Assembly: GCA_025966525.1 (NCBI GenBank)
Contig: JAPDIG010000007.1
Span: 1-40,824, forward strand
Length of the DNA stretch: 40,824 nt
Direction: 5' to 3'
Source of the DNA: Candidatus Methanophagales archaeon
GTDB taxonomy: Archaea > Halobacteriota > Syntropharchaeia > Alkanophagales > Methanospirareceae
This document shows, in pieces, positions 1 through 8,487 of the stretch (position 1 is the first letter of the stretch; each line of letters begins with the position of its first letter). The notes under the pieces are model-generated. The model saw only the letters and a list, made by a program, of their open reading frames with translations, had not been told where the DNA came from and did not search any database. The position numbers and the translations under genes were made by a program.

Positions 1-175
1 GGTCATGGTTATACATTGTTATCATAATATAAATATCTCACTACAAAAATTGATGATTAAAATGGTTAAGAACGAAAAAACACCTAATTTTGAAGACTAC
101 ATAGAGCTAAAAACCATAATGAAAAGTAAAAAATCAATAGGTTACTTTTCCATCCGTTGGTATTTAAAATAAGTC

Positions 176-403
176 CTATAAATGCTTTTCTAATATGAAG
201 AGTGTTAAATTTGGGTTACTAATTGCCAAAAGCTCGTTAAACATCATGTAATCGAAGCTACTCCTTGGATCCTTTTCCTCTGCCTCTACCTCTTTTTCTA
301 GCTCATCGAGCATCTCCTTTAACTTCTTTGCTTCTTTTATTTTCTTCTTTAATTTCTCCCTTTTCCTTCTCTCGAAAAATGATAATCTCTTTTCTTCCCC
401 CAT
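176..403 (-). CDS. Small charged (coiled-coil-like) hypothetical protein
   Basis: 75-aa ORF, Lys/Glu-rich N-terminal half, starts ATG after a plausible AT-rich leader; no family recognised. Confidence 0.5.
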   Translation of the reverse strand: MGEEKRLSFFERRKREKLKKKIKEAKKLKEMLDELEKEVEAEEKDPRSSFDYMMFNELLAISNPNLTLFILEKHL

Positions 404-482
404 CTTTTTTCTTTCTACATTAATTATATCAGCTATGCTCCTTTAAATAAATTTTGACCACACTATGATATTATGATATAAC

Positions 483-1694
483 ATGAAAGCGGTAATTTTA
501 GTTGCAGGCGAGGGGAAAAGGATGCGACCTCTTACTTACGAAAGACCGAAAGTAATGCTTCCAATAGCAGGAAAGCCAATAATTGAGCATCTGTTAGAGG
601 AGATTAAAGAAGTTGGAATTAACGACTTCGTATTTGTTGTTGGATACCACGATGAAACCATTCGTGATTACTTCGGAAAAGGGGAACGGTGGGATGTTAA
701 TATTCAGTATGTAACACAAAAAACGCAGCTCGGCACTGCCGACGCGCTAAGGAGGACTGAGGGATTGATAGAAGACAAATTTCTTTTGCTGAACGGAGAC
801 ACAATTGTAAGCGCTGCGGATATCGAAAAAATCATAACTGACGATGCTAATATTGCTCTTGGAGTAATAGAAGTAATAAATCCGGAGGATTACGACGTTG
901 TTGAAGTAAAAGGAGAAAAGATAATGAAAATTCATAAAAAGATGAAAGAGCAGCCGTCATACTTGATAAATGCTGGCGTTTGTCTCTTAGATGAAAATAT
1001 TTTCGACGCCATATCACGAACAGATAAATCGAAAAGGGGTGAATTTGAGCTCCCAGATTCTTTACAGATGCTGATAGAAGAAGGTTACGATATCTTTTGG
1101 AAGAAAATCGAGCACTGGATAGACGTTATCTACCCATGGGATTTGTTGGCTGCAAACGAGCTCTTAATTGACAAGATAAACTATGTAAATAGAGGAAAGA
1201 TAGAAGAAAACGTTTGGATAAAAAACAAAGATAAGGTATCCATTGGAGATAACACCTTGATAAAATCCGGCTCTTACATAGAAGGACCTGTCGTGATAGG
1301 TGAAAATTGTGTAATCGGACCGAATAGCTACATACGTGCAAATACGTTTATTGGCGATACCTGCCATATAGGGAATGCAGTTGAGATTACGAACTCCATT
1401 ATTATGAATGACACGAAAATCCTGCCTTATAATCATGTTGGCGATTCTGTTATTGGATGCCGATGCAATTTAGGTGCCGGCACGAAAATAGCAAATCTAA
1501 GGTTTGATGATGCAACGGTAAAGGCAAAAGGAATGGATACCGGGAGAAAAAAGCTTGGTGCAATCATAAGCGATGGAGTAAAGACTGGAATAAACGCGTG
1601 TATTGATGTCGGCACGGTTATCGGAAATAAAACGATTATCGGTCCCGGAGCTTTCGCATCAGGTTATATAAAGGAAAACTCGAGGATATTTTAA
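483..1694 (+). CDS. glmU: Bifunctional sugar-1-phosphate nucleotidylyltransferase/acetyltransferase (GlmU-like)
   Basis: N-terminal VILVAGEGKRMRPLTYERPKVMLPIAGKPIIEH nucleotidyltransferase signature; C-terminal left-handed beta-helix hexapeptide repeats (VVIGENCVIGPNSYI...). Confidence 0.85.
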   Translation: MKAVILVAGEGKRMRPLTYERPKVMLPIAGKPIIEHLLEEIKEVGINDFVFVVGYHDETIRDYFGKGERWDVNIQYVTQKTQLGTADALRRTEGLIEDKFLLLNGDTIVSAADIEKIITDDANIALGVIEVINPEDYDVVEVKGEKIMKIHKKMKEQPSYLINAGVCLLDENIFDAISRTDKSKRGEFELPDSLQMLIEEGYDIFWKKIEHWIDVIYPWDLLAANELLIDKINYVNRGKIEENVWIKNKDKVSIGDNTLIKSGSYIEGPVVIGENCVIGPNSYIRANTFIGDTCHIGNAVEITNSIIMNDTKILPYNHVGDSVIGCRCNLGAGTKIANLRFDDATVKAKGMDTGRKKLGAIISDGVKTGINACIDVGTVIGNKTIIGPGAFASGYIKENSRIF

Positions 1695-2995
1695 TAACCT
1701 CTCTTAATTCTTTCCATTCGTTCTTCTTTCTTCTCTTTTACCGTCATTCGTTTCTCCCTGAGCATTTGTTCTCCTTCGAAAAATAAGATTTTATTTGGTT
1801 CTAAATCTTTGGTAACCACCGTGCCTGCACCTATTATTGAATTTGACCCAATTCTTACACCCGGCATGATTGACGAATTGACTCCAACTTTGCAGTTGTT
1901 AGCCATTATGCAGCCTAATTTATCCAATTCTGTATCCACCAGTTCATCCTCCACTTTTATCGAAATATTCTTTTCATCCAATCTGAAATTGGCTGTCACA
2001 GCACCATAACCAAAAGAACACTCATTGCCAATTATGCTATCGCCGATATAATTCGTATGGAACCAGCAGTCATTCCCGATGTATGCGTGCTTGATTTCTG
2101 TGGAATAGCCAACGACACATCTGTCTCCGATGTGAGATCCACGAATCAGCGAGTTGTTCCCGATAACACAGTCTTTACCAATATATGCCGGTCCTTTTAT
2201 CACCACATTTTCAAAAATCTCTGCACCTGCTTCTATGATGACATTTCCCTCTATCTTTGCACTTTCCTGGATTTTTACACCATTTACAATCTGTTTATCT
2301 ATCGTATTCAAAAAATACTCCATCACATTAAAAATGTGCCAGGGATATTTAATTGCTGTCCAAAAACCATCGTATTCAACCACCCTGAAGTCAAAACCAT
2401 CCTTTATCATACGGTCCATCGTTCGCTCATAGACATCGTCTTGCTCACTTTCCGTTTCCTCTAAATATCTGATAAATTCATCTGAATTCCTGTGGAGATG
2501 AACCACGATATTAACCAAATTGCTGGGTTCTTTCCCCTCTCCCGGCTTTTCAACAATCTCTTTTATTTTTTCATTTTCAACAGTGAGGTATCCGCCGGGA
2601 AAGTATTTACATACCTTATAGCCAAGAATAGCCGATTCACCCTCTTTCTTCTTTAAAATCTCCTCATACGCAGAAGGTTCAAAAACATCATTTGGGTTCA
2701 CAATAAGGATTTCCTCTCCTCTGAGCAGGTCTTTCGCTGTGAGCACCGCATCAGCCATACCTTTCGGCGTTTTCTGTACGGCATATTCAGCATCTTCCCC
2801 GCAGAGCTCCTTTAATTTGTCAACATTTGAGGGGTTGCCAACGAAAACGAAATCTTTTTCTTTTAATCCCAGCCCTTTCAAATGATCCATATGATGTAAG
2901 ATTAACTCTTTTCCTATGAATTTGAGCAAAAATTTATCCTCCTCAAGGGGATACATCCGTTTTCCTATTCCGCCACATAAGAACAGTATTTTCAT
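1691..2995 (-). CDS. NDP-sugar pyrophosphorylase/hexapeptide acyltransferase, divergent GlmU-like paralogue
   Basis: N-terminal ILFLCGGIGKRMYPLEEDKFLLKFIGKEL and C-terminal hexapeptide repeats; start codon overlaps stop of the downstream-strand glmM-like gene. Confidence 0.8.
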   Translation of the reverse strand: MKILFLCGGIGKRMYPLEEDKFLLKFIGKELILHHMDHLKGLGLKEKDFVFVGNPSNVDKLKELCGEDAEYAVQKTPKGMADAVLTAKDLLRGEEILIVNPNDVFEPSAYEEILKKKEGESAILGYKVCKYFPGGYLTVENEKIKEIVEKPGEGKEPSNLVNIVVHLHRNSDEFIRYLEETESEQDDVYERTMDRMIKDGFDFRVVEYDGFWTAIKYPWHIFNVMEYFLNTIDKQIVNGVKIQESAKIEGNVIIEAGAEIFENVVIKGPAYIGKDCVIGNNSLIRGSHIGDRCVVGYSTEIKHAYIGNDCWFHTNYIGDSIIGNECSFGYGAVTANFRLDEKNISIKVEDELVDTELDKLGCIMANNCKVGVNSSIMPGVRIGSNSIIGAGTVVTKDLEPNKILFFEGEQMLREKRMTVKEKKEERMERIKRGY

Positions 2996-4341
2996 GTTAA
3001 CTCCCGTTTAGCTTCATTTACAGCCTGAATAGCCATATCCATTATTTCTTTGAGTTCATCCCTGTCCTCGGACTCAGCGATTACCCTTATCAGCGGTTGA
3101 GTCCCACTGGCTCTTATTAAGACCCACGAGTCCTCAAAATCCAGTCTTAAACCATCCAATGAATTGGTGCGATGAGCAGGAAAAACGTCTAAATGCATAT
3201 GAACTCGTCCCAAGACTTCGTATTTTAGTTTATCGGCGACAGGAACTCCTTTTTTATCGAAATACAGAGTCGGCATTTCATTAATAAACGCACGGATCTC
3301 TTCGACATTCTCAATATTAGCCAATAAGTACATGGCAGCATAAATGCTATCTGGATAGTAGCCCATTTCTGGCATTATGTAGACGCCCACCTGTTCAACG
3401 CCTATCGAAGCTCCTTCCTCCTTTACCCTGTGACCCACGTATCCATCCCCAACTTTACCCCTTATCACCTCGCCGCCCAAATCCTCTATTGCATAATCGA
3501 ATAAACGACCGGTCTCCACTGTTGTTACCACTTTCTTTTTATTTGTTTCTTGTACCCTTAATCTCGAAATAAAAGAAATCGCCTCATTATAGCCAATAAA
3601 CCCTTTTTTATCACAGAAAACAACTCTGTCTGCATCGCCATCAAAACAGATTGCGAGATCAGCATTTTCTTTTCGTAGATAAGAAATTGTCTCTTTTAAT
3701 GTTTCTGCCGTTGGTTCGGGGCTTCTATTTGGGAACAATCCATCGGGTTCGTCATTTAATGGTAGAACATCTATGCCAGCTTTTTTAAAGACCATAGATG
3801 CATAATCCGCAGCGGCACCATTTCCGGGATCAACTACTACTTTGAAATACCTGTTAATTTCTACCCGTTTCAAAAGTTCGTCTGCATGTGCCTTCTTTGC
3901 ATTATAATCGTATCTTAGCGTGCCGATTTTATTCCATGTAGGCATCCTGTATTCATTCCACATTAATGCTTCTTCAATTATTTGTTCATCGTGCACGGTG
4001 TAAGCCATGCCATCACACCAGAGCTTTATTCCATTATATTCAGGAGGATTATGGGATGCTGTTATCAGCACTCCGGTATCGTAATTTTGATCTTTCGTTA
4101 AAAAGGCAAGCACTGGCGTAGGGACAATACCAAGATCAACGACATTTATATTACATGTTAATATACCGGATATAAGTGCGCTTTTTAAGAGGTCTTTCGT
4201 CACTCTGGTGTCTGTTGCTATGGCAATATTTGATTTCTCTGGAAGAGAGGAGGCAATAGCTTTCCCCAAGTTAAAGCAGAATTCGGGGGTTATTCTTTTA
4301 AAGACTTTACCTCTAATCCCGCTTGTTCCAAACAATCTCAT
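2992..4341 (-). CDS. glmM: Phosphoglucosamine mutase / phosphohexomutase
   Basis: LFGTSGIRGKV start, TASHNPPEYNGIK phosphoserine loop, CFDGDADRV metal loop, RASGTQPLIRV phosphate loop. Confidence 0.88.
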   Translation of the reverse strand: MRLFGTSGIRGKVFKRITPEFCFNLGKAIASSLPEKSNIAIATDTRVTKDLLKSALISGILTCNINVVDLGIVPTPVLAFLTKDQNYDTGVLITASHNPPEYNGIKLWCDGMAYTVHDEQIIEEALMWNEYRMPTWNKIGTLRYDYNAKKAHADELLKRVEINRYFKVVVDPGNGAAADYASMVFKKAGIDVLPLNDEPDGLFPNRSPEPTAETLKETISYLRKENADLAICFDGDADRVVFCDKKGFIGYNEAISFISRLRVQETNKKKVVTTVETGRLFDYAIEDLGGEVIRGKVGDGYVGHRVKEEGASIGVEQVGVYIMPEMGYYPDSIYAAMYLLANIENVEEIRAFINEMPTLYFDKKGVPVADKLKYEVLGRVHMHLDVFPAHRTNSLDGLRLDFEDSWVLIRASGTQPLIRVIAESEDRDELKEIMDMAIQAVNEAKRELT

Positions 4342-4422
4342 AAGTTAATTACCTCTTCTTATAATAGATTAATTCTTCTTTGAAGATATATATTTATATT
4401 TGAAAGGACATAATAAATATAC

Positions 4423-4599
4423 ATGGAGATTGAATATTACATACTTATCGGTATTGGTATCGGAATTATTGCGAATGTCATTTTTGAATTTTTAGGTTAC
4501 GGTATGAATAAAGTAACAGGGGAAATTTCGATATCCCCGCTTAGAGAATTTTGGAAAACGTTCCTCAGGGAAGGGGGAATTATTGTAAATATAAGTTGA
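4423..4599 (+). CDS. Small membrane protein candidate (58 aa), not in the supplied ORF track
   Basis: ATG to TGA, 59 codons: MEIEYYILIGIGIGIIANVIFEFLGYGMNKVTGEISISPLREFWKTFLREGGIIVNIS; one hydrophobic segment. Confidence 0.4.
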   Translation: MEIEYYILIGIGIGIIANVIFEFLGYGMNKVTGEISISPLREFWKTFLREGGIIVNIS

Positions 4600-4743
4600 A
4601 TTTACATATGGCGAGGTTTATTATAAAAAAAAGTTGAGAATGTCAAGATAATAGTAATGAAAGAGAACAAAAATTGGAAGAAGAAAAATCGGTGTTTCGT
4701 AGGATATAGCGTAAAAACGAGAATATATCCGGGGGGATAAGAA

Positions 4744-5931
4744 ATGGCATTTAAACAAGCGGTTGTGCTTGCTGCGGGAGAAGGAGAAAGGTTGAGACCG
4801 TTTACAGCTTCAAAGCCAAAGGTAATGATAAAGGTAGCGAATAAGCCGGTTCTGCAGTATGTAGTAGAAGCATTGGAAAGAAACGGAATAAGGCGGATTA
4901 TACTTGTCGTAGGCTACAAAAAAGAGAAGATAATGGATTATTTTGAAGACGGGAAGGCTTTAGGCGTGAAAATAGAGTATGTAGTTCAGAAACACCTGCT
5001 TGGAACCGGGGATGCACTGAAGCAAGCAGAGAATAAAACAGATGCGAGATTTCTTGTTTTGCCTGGCGATAACGTAATTGAGGCAGATACCATTTCGGAT
5101 TCTGGTCTTTTGGATATAGAACAAAATGGAAATGCGATATTGATAAAAGCGCATAAGGATGTGAGCAAATATGGTGTTGTAACGGTGAAAAACGGAATGG
5201 TCGTGGATATTATAGAGAAACCAAGCAAAGAGATAAGCAATCTGGTCAATACCGGAATATATGCCTTTGAGAAGGGAATATTTGGATTTATTGATGGAGA
5301 GCTGACATCGGGATTAAGAAGCATGATCCGTGCAGTGAATCGTATAAAGGCATGTGAAACGCACGGAGCCTGGTTGGATGCTGTTTATCCCTGGGACATC
5401 CTGAGTTTGAATGCCATAGTTCTGAGGGAGAACCCTGCAAAGTTGGAGGGAAAAATTGAACGTGGTGTGACAATAGATAAGCGAGTGTCAATAGGTAAAG
5501 ATTCGGTGATAAGGGGAAATTCATATGTGAAAGGACCGGTTATAATAGGAGAGAACTGCGAGATTGGTCCTAATGCATGTGTTTTCCCTTCCACGAGCAT
5601 AGGAAATAATGTTACAATTGGTGCATTTACAGAGATTAAGAACTCGGTGTTAACAGACGGTGTGAAAATTGGCTCTTTCTCCTCTATTCAAGATTCTATT
5701 TTTGATAGTGGGACGTATGCTGAGGGAGGACTCATAGCACGAAGCGAAGAGGCGGATATAGAAATCGGTGGTGAGTATCACCGCGTGAAAGTTGGAACGA
5801 TGGTAGGAGAATATTGTGAGATAGGTAGCAATGTAATCGCTTATCCGGGAACGATAATTGGAAATCGTTGTAGGATAAAATCAATGAAAGAACTGAGAGG
5901 GAAAATACCAGACGGTAGTTGGGTAGTGTAA
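4744..5931 (+). CDS. glmU: Bifunctional sugar-1-phosphate nucleotidylyltransferase/acetyltransferase (GlmU-like)
   Basis: AVVLAAGEGERLRPFTASKPKVMIKVANKPVLQY signature and C-terminal hexapeptide repeats; GGGGGGAT RBS-like sequence upstream; directly precedes glmS. Confidence 0.88.
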   Translation: MAFKQAVVLAAGEGERLRPFTASKPKVMIKVANKPVLQYVVEALERNGIRRIILVVGYKKEKIMDYFEDGKALGVKIEYVVQKHLLGTGDALKQAENKTDARFLVLPGDNVIEADTISDSGLLDIEQNGNAILIKAHKDVSKYGVVTVKNGMVVDIIEKPSKEISNLVNTGIYAFEKGIFGFIDGELTSGLRSMIRAVNRIKACETHGAWLDAVYPWDILSLNAIVLRENPAKLEGKIERGVTIDKRVSIGKDSVIRGNSYVKGPVIIGENCEIGPNACVFPSTSIGNNVTIGAFTEIKNSVLTDGVKIGSFSSIQDSIFDSGTYAEGGLIARSEEADIEIGGEYHRVKVGTMVGEYCEIGSNVIAYPGTIIGNRCRIKSMKELRGKIPDGSWVV

Positions 5932-5983
5932 GGGGAGACAATAGGCAAGTAGGCAATAGCCATTGGCTATTTACTAATAAAAA

Positions 5984-7834
5984 ATGTGTGGAATTGTGGG
6001 GTATGTAGGAGAACGAGAAGCGCTGCCAATCATCTTAGACTCGTTGAAAAGGATTGAATACAGAGGATATGATTCCTGTGGTGTGTTTGTGTTGGAAGAT
6101 GGCGAGCCGAAGCTACATAAAGATGCGGGAACCATTGACCATTTGAAAAAGAACTTATCAGAATCTGAGTACAAGGGTAAAGTAGCAATTGGGCACACGA
6201 GATGGGCAACACATGGAGCACCATCGAAAAAAAATGCGCATCCTCATCTCGACGGCAAAGGCGAAATTGCCGTCGTCCATAATGGTATAATCGAGAACTA
6301 CCAATTAATAAAAGAGGAGCTTTTGAGCCTGGGATGCAAGTTCGTATCAGAGACAGATACGGAAGTCATACCGCATCTGATAAACCTTTCTTTAAAAAAG
6401 AAAGCTTTACTAAAGAAAGTTAGTTCAGAAAAGTTTGATTGGCAACTAAAGGAAGCGGTAAGGGAAGCCTTAGCTTGTTTGAATGGGTCTTATGCAATAA
6501 TAGTCGCAGCAAAGGGTTTTGACGGGTTGATAGCAGCGAGAAAGGAATCTCCGCTCATTATAGGTGTTGGAGACCGTGAAAATTTTATCGCTTCTGACGT
6601 ACCGGCAGTGCTTGAACAAACGAACAGAGTAATTTATTTGGAGGAGGGAGACCTCGCAGTTGTAAAAAAGGAATCAATTTACATAGAGAACGGTGGTGCA
6701 GAAGTAAGGAGGGAAGGAAGATTAATACCCTGGACGATAGAGGACGCCGAGAAAGGAGGATACGAGCATTTCATGCTGAAAGAAATTCATGAGGAGCCAA
6801 GGGCAATTATGGATACGCTTAGAGGTCACATAGCCGAGGATGGGATAAATCTGGGGATTGATTTTAAGATCGAAGGTGGTGCGAAAGGCAGAAGCATTTT
6901 GATGGTTGCATGTGGAACGTCCTATTATGCAACTCTGTGTGGGAAACAGATAATAGAGAATTTAGCAAAGGTGCCTGTTCAAGTAGAGCTTGCATCAGAG
7001 TTCAATTACTCTGATTTTGTGCTGGATGGCACGAATATAATAGCAATGGCAATTACACAATCTGGGGAGACCGCGGATACATTGATGGCGCTGAAAAAAG
7101 CGAAGAGATACGGTAGTAAAACAGTGGCACTAACAAATGTCGTAGGGAGTTCGGCTACGAGAATTGCGGACGAAACGATATACATGGGTGCGGGTCCGGA
7201 GATAGGCGTTGCAGCGACAAAGAGCTTTGTTGCACAACTCGTCATTTTTTATCTGCTGGGTTTGTCCCTCGCGAAGATGCCAGAGAGTGAGTTTGTGGGA
7301 TATTTAGAGGAGCTAAAGAGAATGCCGCAAATAGCTCAAATAGTGCTTGACGAAGCAAATGGGGACATACAAAAGCATGCCAGGTATTTTTCCAAATACG
7401 AGCATGCGTTCTTCATTGGAAGGGGAGTAAATCTGCCTATTGCCCTGGAGGGAGCGTTAAAACTGAAGGAAATATCGTATATCCATGCAGAGGGATACGC
7501 CGCAGGAGAACTCAAACACGGACCTTTTGCACTGCTTACCGAAGATACACCCGTAGTTGTGATTCTGACCCATGATAATGTTTATGAGAAGACTTTGGGG
7601 AACGTGAAGGAGATAAAGGCAAGAGGGGCACCGGTGATTGCGATAGCAGAAGAAGGGGACGAGGAAGTGGAGAAATATGTGGATGCGGTGATAAGAGTTC
7701 CGGGGACAAGTGCAATATTCTCCCCAATCCCCAATACTGTTGCTCTTCACTTACTCGCGTACTGGACGGCAAAAGAGCGGGGATGTGAAATTGACAAGCC
7801 GAGGAATCTGGCAAAGAGCGTGACGGTGGAGTGA
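5984..7834 (+). CDS. glmS: Glutamine--fructose-6-phosphate aminotransferase (isomerizing)
   Basis: MCGIVGYVGEREALP N-terminal Cys glutaminase, GHTRWATHG, two SIS domains (CGTSYYA, SQSGETADT-type ITQSGETADT), C-terminal KPRNLAKSVTVE. Confidence 0.95.
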   Translation: MCGIVGYVGEREALPIILDSLKRIEYRGYDSCGVFVLEDGEPKLHKDAGTIDHLKKNLSESEYKGKVAIGHTRWATHGAPSKKNAHPHLDGKGEIAVVHNGIIENYQLIKEELLSLGCKFVSETDTEVIPHLINLSLKKKALLKKVSSEKFDWQLKEAVREALACLNGSYAIIVAAKGFDGLIAARKESPLIIGVGDRENFIASDVPAVLEQTNRVIYLEEGDLAVVKKESIYIENGGAEVRREGRLIPWTIEDAEKGGYEHFMLKEIHEEPRAIMDTLRGHIAEDGINLGIDFKIEGGAKGRSILMVACGTSYYATLCGKQIIENLAKVPVQVELASEFNYSDFVLDGTNIIAMAITQSGETADTLMALKKAKRYGSKTVALTNVVGSSATRIADETIYMGAGPEIGVAATKSFVAQLVIFYLLGLSLAKMPESEFVGYLEELKRMPQIAQIVLDEANGDIQKHARYFSKYEHAFFIGRGVNLPIALEGALKLKEISYIHAEGYAAGELKHGPFALLTEDTPVVVILTHDNVYEKTLGNVKEIKARGAPVIAIAEEGDEEVEKYVDAVIRVPGTSAIFSPIPNTVALHLLAYWTAKERGCEIDKPRNLAKSVTVE

Positions 7835-7839
7835 AATCT

Positions 7840-8420
7840 CCAACAACCTTTCGTATCATAAGCTTCAGATGGCTCCTGGGAGGAGAGAGGTCTATGGGAA
7901 GTTCTTCCGGAGTTTCGTATAGAAGCTAAAGTTTTCGCTTACACTTATACATGCACATATAAGTTCTAACAGCTTTTTCTAGAGTTGAAAACGTAGGTAC
8001 ACCACTTTTGTAGAAAAGTCTCCTCGCTTGCCCATCCACACGGTTAGGAGTGGTATAAGTTTCTTTTCCACTATCTTTAGCACCTTTTTAGCTAAATCGG
8101 TTGATTGTGCAGATCACTATAATCCCATCAACATTCGGGCCGGATAGGCATGCCCTTATAGCCTTTCGACATCAGCATCTCCCAGTATGTCTAATGGGTT
8201 CCCCCTGCTCCAGCAGAGGAATTCCTCCAGGGTGAGTTTCAGCTCTTCCGAAAGTTCCGCCATTTCCCCACCGTTATCGATAACGGAATCCGCAGCCATG
8301 ACGCCAGGGCACCGGCATTAGAGATGATGGCTAAGCGTGGTCCGGCTGGAAGATATTTCGAATACGCTCTTTGGATTAAGCATGCATTCTATTCGATACA
8401 TTTACAGCCCAGCTACTATT
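7840..8420 (-). pseudogene. Decayed ADP-forming acetate/acyl-CoA synthetase alpha-subunit (AcdA-like) remnant
   Basis: Reverse-strand fragments in shifting frames line up in family order: AYSKYLPAGPRLAIISNAG / PGVMAADSVIDNGGEMAELSEELKLTLEEF..GNPLDILGDADVERL* / ACLSGPNVDGIIVICT / STDLAKKVLKIVEKKLIPLLTVWMGK / KSGVPTFSTLEKAVRTYMCMYK / LLYETPEELPIDLSPPRSHLKLMIR; several frameshifts and stops. Confidence 0.85.
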
Positions 8421-8487
8421 AAATATGAATACATATATCAAAATATGAAGTAATAAAGAGATTTTTTTAGGGAAAAAGGGATAAAAA

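Noticed and set aside
1-175. 36-aa ORF MVKNEKTPNFEDYIELKTIMKSKKSIGYFSIRWYLK (62-172, +)
   Set aside because: Too short, no RBS or family similarity recognised; could be the edge of something outside the window but not supportable
5932-5983. glmS ribozyme or large riboswitch
   Set aside because: The gap upstream of glmS is only 52 nt, too short for the known bacterial ribozyme; only a simple hairpin is present
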